Below are positions 1 to 7,275 of a stretch of 15,343 bases of DNA, piece by piece (position 1 is the first letter of the stretch; each line of letters starts with the position of its first letter). The DNA is from Candidatus Omnitrophota bacterium (lineage in GTDB: Bacteria > Omnitrophota > Gorgyraeia > B26-G9), in the NCBI GenBank assembly GCA_022013205.1, contig JAKLQT010000216.1:1-15343 (forward strand), in the 5' to 3' direction. Below the pieces are notes generated by a model. That model did no database searches and was not told the DNA's origin. It saw only the letters and a list, made by a program, of their open reading frames with translations. The position numbers and the translations under genes are program-made.

Positions 1-183
1 AAAAATATTCTGAAGTAAACTTTTAGGAAAATATAACTTCGGCCTGAAAAATACTATATTAACTAACACCAAATTTACCATTAAAATGCTGATCATTACT
101 GTAACCATAAAAATAAGTTTTATGTTTACGATGTCATGTTTTTCATGCCAGATATTATGACTCATTTTTAATTTTATATTCAT
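1..183 (-). CDS. Partial membrane-anchored protein, N-terminus only
   Basis: An open frame of 61 codons starts with ATG at 183 and runs off the window edge with no stop. The first 20 or so residues are polar (MNIKLKMSHNIWHEKHD), followed by one long hydrophobic stretch around residues 23-45 (KLIFMVTVMISILMVNLVLV), then FFRPKLYFPKSLL. This looks like a cytoplasmic tail followed by a signal-anchor helix. An in-frame TAA lies upstream (codon 13 before the ATG), so the protein really begins here. A purine-rich GGCGGGAGG sits just ahead of the ATG. It follows the sensor kinase by 99 bp in the same direction and may be a target or partner of that two-component system. I do not recognise the family; a periplasmic adaptor or other anchored protein is possible, but the visible part is too short to decide. 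Confidence 0.5.
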   Translation of the reverse strand, partial: MNIKLKMSHNIWHEKHDIVNIKLIFMVTVMISILMVNLVLVNIVFFRPKLYFPKSLLQNIF

Positions 184-282
184 GCCTCCCGCCTTTCTAA
201 TATAAAACCATAAATGAGGTTAATAGAAGATTAAAATAAAATTAAAAGATTTTAATGTCGCCCTGGGGCTGATAATTGTATC

Positions 283-1764
283 CTAAGTCAAGGGAAGGCT
301 TACAGTAAAGGTGGATCCTTTTTTAAGCTTGCTTTTTACTTTTATATCACCAAAATGCTTTTTAGCTACGGAGAGGGCAATGCTGAGGCCTAATCCATTT
401 CCGGGGTCATTGCCTTGATTAGATATGTCCTTATGAAAGAAATTGCTAAATATTTTCGCCAGGTCTTCTTCTGCAATGCCGGGCCCCTTATCAGTAATAG
501 AAATTTCCACTTGCTTGTTATTGCATTCAATTATAATTTTTATCAATCCATTAGGCGCGGTAAATTTTATTGCGTTATGAATCAGGTTGAAAAATAAACA
601 CCGCAGATGTTGGGCATCACCCCTAAGCTTTATCATTTCTCCCGGCATATTAATTTTTAAGTCGATATTCTTATTTGCAGCGAGGATTTTGCTTTTTTCA
701 AATATTGCTTTTATAAAATCATTAAAATTAATTTCTTCAATATTAAATACCTCGGGATTATAATCAAGGCGCATAAGCACCAGCATATCGTTAATGCTTT
801 TGAGCATACGCGCAACTTCTTCTAAAATGGTTTTAATTACGCGCTTATATTCATCAATGTTTTGTTCTTTTCTTAATACAACTTCTGACTCTCCCTTTAT
901 GATTGCTAATGGCGTCTTTAACTCATGGGCAAGCTCAGAGCTGAATTGCTCGATATAATTAAATGATTTCTCTAATCTCGAAATCATCTCATTGAATGCG
1001 TCAACTAAATACCGCATCTCGATATCGATATGGTCAGCTTTTACCCGCACGCTTAAATCCTTATACGTAATTTGCCGGGATATCTTTATAACCTCCTCTA
1101 TCGACTTCAAGATGCGGGCGGCAAAATGGCTCCCAAACAGGCCAGCCAAAATTAAAACCAACGGAATAAAATTAAGGAGGTGAAAAAATCTTTTTCTCAA
1201 TAACTTGCTTAAAGGAGATGAAGAAGTCCCGATTGTTATCAAGCAGCTACCTAATGACGGATGTGAAAATTGGTAGCAGATAACTCTTAAACTGATATTT
1301 GCCAGGTTTATGTTTTTAAAGGAAGGCGTTTTTTTAGCTGATGCTTGTATGTTTTCAATTACACGGGATAAGTTTTTTTCCTCAACCATATTAAGATTGT
1401 TTATTATTTCTTTATTTGGTAACCGCACAGAGATAAAATCATTATCAAGATTAAGCTGATTGCTTTTTCTAAGCCAGTTATTTTCAGTCAGCCATATTTT
1501 ATTTTCAAGAGGGTGCCTGCCTTCTAAACGTATGACTCTGCTTCCGGCAAAAACCAATGAATCCATGTCGTTGCCCAGTACATCCACATATTGAATTATT
1601 GCCTTATTAATTTCCCGTGCTTTTTGAGTAAGCTCTTCATCAAGTGCATGGTATAAAGTATAATGCAGGCTTAAGTAAATAAGTCCGCTGTATATTATCA
1701 AAACGAAAGCCAAAAGGATTATATACAACGTTCTGATCTTAAATAGTATAGAATTAAACTTCAT
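283..1764 (-). CDS. Sensor histidine kinase (HAMP/HisKA/HATPase)
   Basis: This is a 493-residue membrane histidine kinase. It has TM1 at about residues 12-34, a periplasmic sensor region of about 160 residues, TM2 at about 195-212, a HAMP linker at about 213-266, and a HisKA dimerisation domain with the phospho-accepting His280 in SELAHELKTP. The HATPase_c domain has an N-box at N393/N397 (NLIHNAIKF), a G1 box D425-K-G-P-G and a G2 box GLGL at 457-460. The catalytic set is complete, so autophosphorylation is expected. Domain order and the overlapping OmpR-type partner match the CusS/heavy-metal-sensor branch, but the periplasmic domain gives no ligand I can name. The ATG overlaps the regulator stop codon by 4 bp (ATGA), which indicates translational coupling. 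No metal-binding cluster is obvious in the sensor region, so a metal signal is only a guess. Confidence 0.93.
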   Translation of the reverse strand: MKFNSILFKIRTLYIILLAFVLIIYSGLIYLSLHYTLYHALDEELTQKAREINKAIIQYVDVLGNDMDSLVFAGSRVIRLEGRHPLENKIWLTENNWLRKSNQLNLDNDFISVRLPNKEIINNLNMVEEKNLSRVIENIQASAKKTPSFKNINLANISLRVICYQFSHPSLGSCLITIGTSSSPLSKLLRKRFFHLLNFIPLVLILAGLFGSHFAARILKSIEEVIKISRQITYKDLSVRVKADHIDIEMRYLVDAFNEMISRLEKSFNYIEQFSSELAHELKTPLAIIKGESEVVLRKEQNIDEYKRVIKTILEEVARMLKSINDMLVLMRLDYNPEVFNIEEINFNDFIKAIFEKSKILAANKNIDLKINMPGEMIKLRGDAQHLRCLFFNLIHNAIKFTAPNGLIKIIIECNNKQVEISITDKGPGIAEEDLAKIFSNFFHKDISNQGNDPGNGLGLSIALSVAKKHFGDIKVKSKLKKGSTFTVSLPLT

Positions 1765-2438
1765 TTTTTCTTTTGGGCCAGCATGTAGCCTGTACCCCGT
1801 ATAGAATGAATGAGTTGTTTTTTGAAACCCTTATCAACTTTATTGCGAAGATATTTCACATAGACATCAATGACATTGGAAAAACTGTCAAAATCCTCGT
1901 TCCAGACATGTTCAGAGATCATGGTTCTGGTAACTACATGTTCGGCATTCAGCATGAAATATTCCAGAAGAGAATATTCCTTACTGGTTAATGATATTTG
2001 TTTACCGCCGCGCATTACCGTATGGGATATCTGGTCTAATGTCAAATCAGACACTATCAGAGTAGTTGTTTTATTTTCTCTTTTTCGACGGAGCAATGCT
2101 CTTATCCTGGCAAGCAGTTCTTCAAAAGCAAATGGTTTGCTTAAATAATCATCCGCTCCGGCATCCAGACCGAATATTTTGTCATTAAGCCCGCTTTTTG
2201 CGCTCAAGAATAATATTGGTACATCAACTTTTTCGCTGCGGATTTCACGGCAAACATTAATGCCATTTTTACCCAGTAACATTATATCGATGATGATCAA
2301 ATCATACTGGCTTGTACCGGCTAAAAAAAGCCCTTTTTCTCCGTCATAAGCAACATCTACTGTATAGTGCTCTTCTTTTAAGCCGCGTTTAACAAAACTG
2401 GCAATCTTTTTTTCGTCTTCAATTAATAATATTCTCAT
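1761..2438 (-). CDS. OmpR/PhoB-family response regulator
   Basis: This is a 225-residue two-domain regulator, the usual length for the family. The receiver domain (1-115) has the acidic pocket E7/D8, the phospho-acceptor D51 in LIIIDIMLLGKNG, S79 in the Thr/Ser switch position, and K101 in LSKPF. The C-terminal winged helix (about 128-222) contains LTSKEYSLLEYF, the recognition-helix region SNVIDVYVKYLRNKVD and the terminal hairpin SIRGTGYML. These are hallmarks of OmpR/PhoB DNA-binding domains, especially the CusR/CopR-like branch. The gene is first in a pair with the histidine kinase, with stop and start overlapping. No good Shine-Dalgarno precedes the ATG, and I found no convincing promoter in the 139-bp gap upstream. 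It is a DNA-binding transcription factor whose targets may include the truncated gene at the window edge or the barrel gene upstream. Confidence 0.95.
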   Translation of the reverse strand: MRILLIEDEKKIASFVKRGLKEEHYTVDVAYDGEKGLFLAGTSQYDLIIIDIMLLGKNGINVCREIRSEKVDVPILFLSAKSGLNDKIFGLDAGADDYLSKPFAFEELLARIRALLRRKRENKTTTLIVSDLTLDQISHTVMRGGKQISLTSKEYSLLEYFMLNAEHVVTRTMISEHVWNEDFDSFSNVIDVYVKYLRNKVDKGFKKQLIHSIRGTGYMLAQKKK

Positions 2439-2498
2439 GATAAGCTGTTTGTCAGTTTTTTAAAGCGTTACATAGTTAATTGATAATAGCATAGCCCT

Positions 2499-2575
2499 AA
2501 AAAATCCCATCCTCCCCTTTAATACTTGAAAATTCTTTAAATCCATTTAACCCAGCCTCTGGGGGAGAAGGATTT
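2499..2575 (-). terminator. Long-armed terminator-like hairpin after the barrel gene
   Basis: Just past the stop of the barrel gene, the arm at 2561-2575 (read AAATCCTTCTCCCC on the minus strand) can pair with 2502-2517 (GGGGAGGATGGGATTT). About 14 pairs form with one two-base bulge, and a T run follows at 2499-2504. The loop is long, about 44 bases. A second, smaller hairpin (CCCAG-AGG-CTGGG, 2551-2563) shares bases with the long stem, so the two are mutually exclusive. The position favours termination between the barrel gene and the response regulator. The long loop makes this less certain than a classical terminator. Confidence 0.45.
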
Positions 2576-2577
2576 CC

Positions 2578-3429
2578 CTAAAAACCGGCATTTATCCCCA
2601 GAGAAACACCTATATCAGTGCTGCCTTCAGATAAACCGAGGCTTAAATCTCCAAAAAGCTTAATGTTTTTTTCAAGTTCATAGGAAATACCAAGAACAAC
2701 AGATTTAGGATCAGCATCACCAGGTATAATTGCTGTACTCTGCTCATAAAAAAACCGCGCTTCAACCTCTTTTAAAACATGGCAGCTTACCCCCAGATCA
2801 AACGCAAGCTCATTATCCATCTTTTCATTAGAAGGCTCGCCGATAAATGTGTAATAAAACCCGGCATAAATTTTCCACTTTTCACTTAAAAGCCTTTTAT
2901 TATTCACGCCAAAAGTGAAATCATATTCCCCTGTACCCAAGCCATTATCTTCATCGGCTGTAGGCAATTTAACCGCCCCTGAAACAGAAGCAAAAAAAAG
3001 ATCCGCCTGGTCAGCCCATAAATCATATTCTCCCTTTAAAATAATATCTCCCAAACCACTTTCTGTAGTTTTAGTTTGTGTTTGCCTGTCAGCTTTTGAA
3101 CGAAAAGGCTTGCCCCCAATAACTTTGACCTGTCCTTCGCTTTCCTGTTCAATATAAGGGATAGTAAAAGAGAGTTCTCCTTTAGAAAAATAGCGTGATA
3201 ACTCAAACGGCATATATATAGTGCGCGTAGTTGTCTGCGCCCCATAATCACCGCTTTTAAAATCCAAAGATGCGCTAATTCCCCAGAGGGGAAACTCCTC
3301 ATAAGCCGATTTCTCCGTTCTGAAGTCATTTGTTAGGCCCATACAATAATTGGCCTGAACAATACTCAACCAAAATACCGCGCTTAAAATGACCAAATAA
3401 TACTTAATTTTATAACTCTTACAATCCAT
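2578..3429 (-). CDS. Outer-membrane beta-barrel protein (Phenol_MetA_deg-like)
   Basis: This is a 283-residue protein with an N-terminal signal peptide (hydrophobic core about residues 10-24, probable cleavage after VQA at 26). The rest is alternating-hydrophobicity beta-strands ending in a C-terminal phenylalanine (GINAGF), as expected for outer-membrane barrels. Internal motifs GLGDIILKGEYDL (125-137) and GAVKLPTADEDNGLGTGEYDF (151-171) resemble the Phenol_MetA_deg / 'transporter' barrel family, whose substrates are mostly unknown. The start is well supported by GGGAGG at 3439-3444, nine bases ahead of the ATG. The gene stands alone, with gaps on both sides, a terminator-like structure after it and a weak one before it. 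It probably forms a pore or channel; the family name should not be read as evidence of phenol metabolism. Confidence 0.8.
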   Translation of the reverse strand: MDCKSYKIKYYLVILSAVFWLSIVQANYCMGLTNDFRTEKSAYEEFPLWGISASLDFKSGDYGAQTTTRTIYMPFELSRYFSKGELSFTIPYIEQESEGQVKVIGGKPFRSKADRQTQTKTTESGLGDIILKGEYDLWADQADLFFASVSGAVKLPTADEDNGLGTGEYDFTFGVNNKRLLSEKWKIYAGFYYTFIGEPSNEKMDNELAFDLGVSCHVLKEVEARFFYEQSTAIIPGDADPKSVVLGISYELEKNIKLFGDLSLGLSEGSTDIGVSLGINAGF

Positions 3430-3476
3430 AATTATTTTCCTCCCAAATAATTAAATTACATAATATACGTTTACTC

Positions 3477-3510
3477 AAAAAACAGTGCTTAGAATTCAGC
3501 AAGCAGCCAC
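3477..3510 (-). terminator. Weak terminator-like hairpin after the GNAT gene
   Basis: On the minus strand, after the acetyltransferase stop, a short bulged stem (GTG..GCTT / AAGC..AC around a GAATTC-containing loop) is followed by a run of six T at 3477-3482. The stem is weak and interrupted, so this is only a candidate. Confidence 0.25.
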
Positions 3511-3544
3511 AGAAGACAGTCACCATGCTCCCACACAGTCTAAT

Positions 3545-4006
3545 CTATGCATTATGTTTTGTAAATATCAATTTGTATGCATTCGATGCTTTATCAAATA
3601 TCTTCTCTTTTTGTATCCAGCCATGCTTACGGTAGAAATTATTTGCCTTTTCATTTCTTTCGAAACTCTCGAGTTTAATTTCCTCAAAATAACTGAACAT
3701 TACCTGTTCACAGTATTTCAAAAGTTCTGAGCCGTAGCCTTTGCGGTGAAATTCAGTTTCCACCATTATTAAATCAAGCAGGCTGCCTTTGCACACACAA
3801 AAAGCAATGATTTTATTATCGCTCTCAAGCACCCAGCAATCAACAATGTTATCTTGGAGGTATTGCTCAGCCGCACCGCTTTCGATGAACCAGTCAACAC
3901 CTTTATCACCGAGAAAGGAACGGTAATTTATATCTATTGTCCTGCACGCTATTTTCTGAATTTGTTCTAAATCATCAATCGTAGATTTTCTAATTTTTAA
4001 TTCCAT
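3545..4006 (-). CDS. GNAT-family N-acetyltransferase
   Basis: This is a 153-residue cytoplasmic protein of typical GNAT length. It opens with MELKIRKSTIDDLEQI, the usual beta1-alpha1 region. The acetyl-CoA pyrophosphate-binding motif A is VETEFHRKGYGSELLKYCEQV, with the R/Q-x-x-G-x-G/A element at R88-K-G-Y-G-S93. Motif B follows as ERNEKANNFYRKHGW (116-130), in which the conserved Asn and Tyr-Arg-Lys-x-Gly-Trp are preserved. It transfers an acetyl group from acetyl-CoA to an amine; nothing in the sequence indicates the acceptor. The ATG at 4006 is preceded by GGTGG at a seven-base spacing, a modest ribosome site. The leader contains a GC-rich palindrome that may separate this gene from the one before it. 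Neighbours give no functional clue. Confidence 0.9.
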   Translation of the reverse strand: MELKIRKSTIDDLEQIQKIACRTIDINYRSFLGDKGVDWFIESGAAEQYLQDNIVDCWVLESDNKIIAFCVCKGSLLDLIMVETEFHRKGYGSELLKYCEQVMFSYFEEIKLESFERNEKANNFYRKHGWIQKEKIFDKASNAYKLIFTKHNA

Positions 4007-4024
4007 AACAAAGCCACCATCCTT

Positions 4025-4067
4025 AAAAACCAGCGCCCGGCGCCCGTTTGGTATTCGCGTGTTTTCG
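4025..4067 (-). other. GC-rich palindromic element in the GNAT leader
   Basis: In AT-rich surroundings this stretch holds two adjacent palindromes. GCGC-CGG-GCGC at 4033-4043 is flanked by CCA/TGG and followed on the minus strand by a T run (4025-4029). ACGCGAAAACACGCG lies at about 4053-4067. The first could serve as an intrinsic terminator for the gene ending at 4173. The sharp change in composition also suggests an inserted small palindromic repeat. Which of the two it is cannot be told from one copy. Confidence 0.35.
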
Positions 4068-4172
4068 CGTTAAAACGTGTCTCATTTTTTTTCTACCATG
4101 AATTAGTTTTTACTTTTGAGGTTCACGATATATTTTCCTTGCTTTTCCTCTTTGCCTCCGGCACGCAGCCTT

Positions 4173-4568
4173 TCATTTCCTATCTTGAGTTAGAGTTTCA
4201 TTGGTTTTGATAATTTCTTTTTTAGGTATAGAAATGGCCTGATCCGCAGCCACTATGCCGGATATTTGTGTTTCTTTTTTGGGCACTTTTTCTTTTTTCC
4301 TTAGTTCTCTTTCCTCCTGCCACATGTCATACATCTTCTGATTTTCGTCCTCGTTAACGATATTTAACTCTTCAATCTCATCCCGCGAAAGAGTAATCTT
4401 CCCAATTTCTGTTTCAACCACCACATTATTTTTGACATTATCAGTAACAACACCTTCAATGAAATTGCCGTTTTTAAGCCATAGCGTATCAGCCTGCAAG
4501 CCTCTACTCAAAATAAGAAAACCCAGCATTGCTAAAGTAATGCGTAAAGCATCTGATTTTTCTATCAT
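4173..4568 (-). CDS. Small secreted 'LKNG' domain protein, function unknown
   Basis: This is a 131-residue exported protein. The N-terminus MIEKSDALRITLAMLGFLILSRGLQA is a signal peptide with probable cleavage after LQA. The mature protein begins DTLWLKNGNFIEGVVTDNVKNN and continues to IGKITLSRDEIEEL. This five-strand SH3/Sm-like pattern (LKNG-x-x-IEG-x-V ... G-x-x-x-L-x-R-x-E-I) is seen in many small periplasmic proteins of uncharacterised function. A highly charged helical tail (QEERELRKKEKVPKKE) follows. I chose the ATG at 4568 rather than an in-frame ATG at 4607. The inner one has GATGAGG five bases upstream and starts the signal peptide properly, whereas the outer one has no ribosome site. 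The role is unknown; an envelope-associated or protein-binding role is an inference. Confidence 0.7.
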   Translation of the reverse strand: MIEKSDALRITLAMLGFLILSRGLQADTLWLKNGNFIEGVVTDNVKNNVVVETEIGKITLSRDEIEELNIVNEDENQKMYDMWQEERELRKKEKVPKKETQISGIVAADQAISIPKKEIIKTNETLTQDRK

Positions 4569-4573
4569 TTTTT

Positions 4574-4580
4574 CCTCATC
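4574..4580 (-). promoter_or_regulatory. Ribosome binding site that decides the start at 4568
   Basis: GATGAGG on the minus strand lies five bases ahead of ATG 4568. The longer in-frame start at 4607 has no comparable site. Confidence 0.6.
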
Positions 4581-4685
4581 CCTTTTTTGCAGAGAAAACA
4601 CGGCCATCCCATTTTATTCACTGCGATTATCTCCCTTTTGACTTAGTAAACTATCGACCCGAGAGCGGAGTTTTCAGACTGCTGC

Positions 4686-4834
4686 CTACTTCATCTTTGA
4701 TCTTAGCTTGATCTTTTCACCGTCAACCATGAAGCTACCTTTTCCAAGATGATGAATCGTGCGGGGATTTTCACTGTGGGATCGATCCATACTTTGATGA
4801 CTTCAAGAACAAATAAGCAATATTTTTTCACCAT
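4686..4834 (-). pseudogene. Possible degraded coding fragment
   Basis: Two short overlapping frames on the minus strand read like protein. Frame A (4834-4703, 43 codons from ATG to TAA) contains LEVIKVWIDPTVKIPARF. Frame B (4790-4686, 34 codons) ends GKGSFMVDGEKIKLRSKMK followed by TAG. The W-I-D-P-x-x-x-x-P-x-R pattern resembles beta-strands of LolA-like or related periplasmic proteins. The two frames could be parts of one gene broken by a frameshift. It is also possible that neither is coding: both are short and neither has a well-spaced ribosome site. The rest of the 296-bp gap between 4569 and 4864 shows nothing else I can name. Confidence 0.22.
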
Positions 4835-4864
4835 CCCTTTATCACTATTTTAAGGCACAGCCCC

Positions 4865-6550
4865 TTATATCTCAAGCCTCTCCAATGCCCGATAACCGGC
4901 TAACATGGAAATAAAAATAGTTGCCGCGCTAAAAACACACACAAAAACAGATGATAAAACTATCAGCCTGTTAAAAACCGATTGGCTGATCTGAGCGGTA
5001 ACTAAAAGATGAAACGGCAAGCCAAGCGCTGTCACATTTACCGCGATATAAACAAGGCATAAAACAAGCGCCAGCGTACCGCCGAAACCGGAAACTATCT
5101 GAGCCGGATTATCCTCTTTAAAATTAGGGAAAAGCGCTCCTAATCCAATGCAAAGACTGGTCAAAGAAAAACACATCATGACAACAACCAGCATTGATAG
5201 AAACATTAACGGCACGGAAACCTTGAGCATCAGATTTGAAAGGCCTATCAGAGGAAGGCTTATGCACAATGCGACCGTACTGTTAAGCCAGAACTTTTCT
5301 ATCAAAAGATCCTTCTTTTCAATAGGAGCAAGCCCCAGTATCCAGAACCTTTTGCCTTCTAAACTCAGCTGCGGAAACATAAACCTTACTGACAAGGAAG
5401 CAAGCGTAAGATTTGTCGATGTCAGGTTAAGAAAGCTGATAAGATTTTTCCAAAACGGCAGAACGTTTTGATATCCGAGGTTGCGGATATTGGCAAAATA
5501 AATAGCCAGCAGCCCGAAAAATATCGCGAACTGAGACCATTGCATCGGATCCCGCCAGAAAATCTTTATATCTTTTATTATAAGCGAACGCATACAAGGC
5601 CTTACAAAGGTGAGTTTTCCAATCAGTTTTTCCGCCAGCCCCTCACCAGGCAGATATATCTTTTTATTCGCGGAAAATGTGGTTTTAAGCCATCCGGAAT
5701 AATAAAATTTTCTGGAGAGAATTATCACTATCTGCGATAGAAAAAGCGCGTTGGCAGTTAGTAAAAGCCACCATAATACTGCCTGTTTATACGAACGAGA
5801 CATTATTTTAAAAAGCCCCTCGCTTATCCAGAAATTCGGGGCAAAGGCAAATTGTGAAAAGCCGAAATGCGGTACTAAATTTGTCAGCAGAAAAATAACC
5901 TCATTCTCAGAGCGGGCAGCTGCCTTGCCGGTTATCAGCAGCCAGACGCATCCGGCCAAAAAAAGGCATAGCACCAGCAAAGACAGCATTCGGCATATTG
6001 AAGCAGTCAAAAACCTTACCGTAAGCATTGTTGCCATACATCCTATCGCCGCGCAAATAACGGCAAAAGGGATAAAAAATAAAATAAGAGCCAGATAAAA
6101 TCCCGCGCCTAATTCACGCACAAGCGCGTAAGCACTCAGGATCGGCATTAAAAAACAGAGGAACATCCAGGAACTTAAGGTAATAGAATCAATAAACTTT
6201 ATTAAGAATATCTGCGAATACCTGATAGGCAGGCTTAGAAAAAACTGTGTTTCACTTGTTTTGTAAGCAGTTGAATAGCAGATTATACAGTTGGAAAAAA
6301 CAAGCATCATAAACAGCCCCATAAAAAACAGGTACATCAGCCGGTCTATGATTACAAGCCCGAAATGCCCCATCGAATTAAGGAATACAAACGCCCTGAA
6401 CGGCACATAAAACGTTCCGGCGAAAAGCCCGATAACCATGAGCCAAACCACGATGATCTTAAGCCGCGAATGCCTTCTTGCGTTTTTCAGCTTATTGCGC
6501 AGGATATTAAGGCGGGCATTCCATATATTAAAAATAATACTTAATGCCAT
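4865..6550 (-). CDS. ABC-2-type transporter permease, about 12 TM segments
   Basis: This is a 561-residue inner-membrane protein with about twelve predicted transmembrane segments: roughly residues 31-52, 70-90, 120-145, 150-178, 185-207, 258-280, 338-356, 375-395, 425-447, 450-475, 490-515 and 530-555. It looks like two six-helix halves. The second half opens with IIKDIKIFWRDPMQWSQF and carries a conserved-looking loop GLGALFPNFKEDNPAQIVSGFGG, both typical of long ABC-2-type 'putative ABC exporter' permeases. Its ATG overlaps the last base of the ATPase stop (TAATG), so the two are almost certainly translated together as one transporter. The substrate is not visible. The gene closes a three-gene unit headed by a periplasmic transglutaminase-like protein, so export of a peptide- or envelope-related substrate is a reasonable inference. 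Confidence 0.88.
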   Translation of the reverse strand: MALSIIFNIWNARLNILRNKLKNARRHSRLKIIVVWLMVIGLFAGTFYVPFRAFVFLNSMGHFGLVIIDRLMYLFFMGLFMMLVFSNCIICYSTAYKTSETQFFLSLPIRYSQIFLIKFIDSITLSSWMFLCFLMPILSAYALVRELGAGFYLALILFFIPFAVICAAIGCMATMLTVRFLTASICRMLSLLVLCLFLAGCVWLLITGKAAARSENEVIFLLTNLVPHFGFSQFAFAPNFWISEGLFKIMSRSYKQAVLWWLLLTANALFLSQIVIILSRKFYYSGWLKTTFSANKKIYLPGEGLAEKLIGKLTFVRPCMRSLIIKDIKIFWRDPMQWSQFAIFFGLLAIYFANIRNLGYQNVLPFWKNLISFLNLTSTNLTLASLSVRFMFPQLSLEGKRFWILGLAPIEKKDLLIEKFWLNSTVALCISLPLIGLSNLMLKVSVPLMFLSMLVVVMMCFSLTSLCIGLGALFPNFKEDNPAQIVSGFGGTLALVLCLVYIAVNVTALGLPFHLLVTAQISQSVFNRLIVLSSVFVCVFSAATIFISMLAGYRALERLEI

Positions 6551-7275
6551 TATTCTTCCTCTGTTATCCGCAGGAAAACGTCTTCCAGCTTTCCTTTTAT
6601 ATCAAAAGATGCCCTCAGGTTATCAAGTGTGCCGATAGCCAGGAGTTTACCTTTATCGATTATGCCGATCCTGTCCGCGAGCTCTTCAGCAACACTTAGT
6701 GTATGGGTTGAAAGAAAAATAGTAACGCCTTTTCTGGACTTATTCTTCAGGATGTCTTTAACTACTTTCGCTGAATGCGGATCAAGCCCGACCATGGGCT
6801 CATCTATGATCATCACACTCGGATTATGAAGCAAAGAAGCGGCAAAAACCAGTTTCTGGCGCATGCCGTGGGAATAATATTCAACTAAATAGTCTTTATA
6901 GTTTTCAAGGCCGAAGATAACGAGGAGTTCTTTCATCAGTTCTTTTGTTTTCTTGTTATGGCTCTTTGGATAAAGATCAATAATAAAATCCAGGAATTCC
7001 CGCCCGGTAAGCTTATCATAAAGAAACGGAAAATCCGGGATATAGCTGATCAATGCTTTAGCCTTAATATAATCTCTTTGGATATCATAACCGCAAATAC
7101 TGGCTCCTCCGCCGGTAGGCCTCAATAATCCGGTCAGAAGTTTTATTGTTGTTGTTTTTCCCGCCGCGTTAGGCCCCAGGAACGCAAAGAACTCTCCCTG
7201 GGGAATTTCCAGGGACAGACCGTCAACGGCAATTAATTCACCGAAATGCTTGCTTAGATTTTCAATCTTTATCAT
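6550..7275 (-). CDS. ABC transporter ATP-binding subunit
   Basis: This 241-residue ABC ATPase has all nucleotide-binding motifs. Walker A is GPNAAGKTT (34-42, with Ala in place of the common Gly), the signature is SHGMRQ (135-140), Walker B is SVMIIDEP (153-160), the D-loop is GLDP, and the switch His191 lies in STH. The Q-loop position reads YIPDFPFLYDKLTG, with Asp81 where many families have Gln; this variant is usual in ABC-2 exporter ATPases. The C-terminus KLEDVFLRITEEE also fits the drug/Nat-type exporter branch. It powers the adjacent permease from the cytoplasmic side. The ATG overlaps the stop of the transglutaminase gene by 4 bp (ATGA), and its own stop overlaps the permease start by 1 bp. 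It is therefore the middle gene of a tightly coupled operon. Confidence 0.95.
   Translation of the reverse strand: MIKIENLSKHFGELIAVDGLSLEIPQGEFFAFLGPNAAGKTTTIKLLTGLLRPTGGGASICGYDIQRDYIKAKALISYIPDFPFLYDKLTGREFLDFIIDLYPKSHNKKTKELMKELLVIFGLENYKDYLVEYYSHGMRQKLVFAASLLHNPSVMIIDEPMVGLDPHSAKVVKDILKNKSRKGVTIFLSTHTLSVAEELADRIGIIDKGKLLAIGTLDNLRASFDIKGKLEDVFLRITEEE

Noticed and set aside
4569..4607. Longer start at 4607 for the small LKNG protein.
   Set aside because: It would put 13 extra polar residues before the signal peptide and lacks a ribosome site, while GATGAGG precedes the ATG at 4568.
4861..4885. Small hairpin (AAGGGGC/GCCTT) at the end of the permease gene as a terminator.
   Set aside because: It overlaps the stop codon, has a short bulged stem and no T run on the minus strand.
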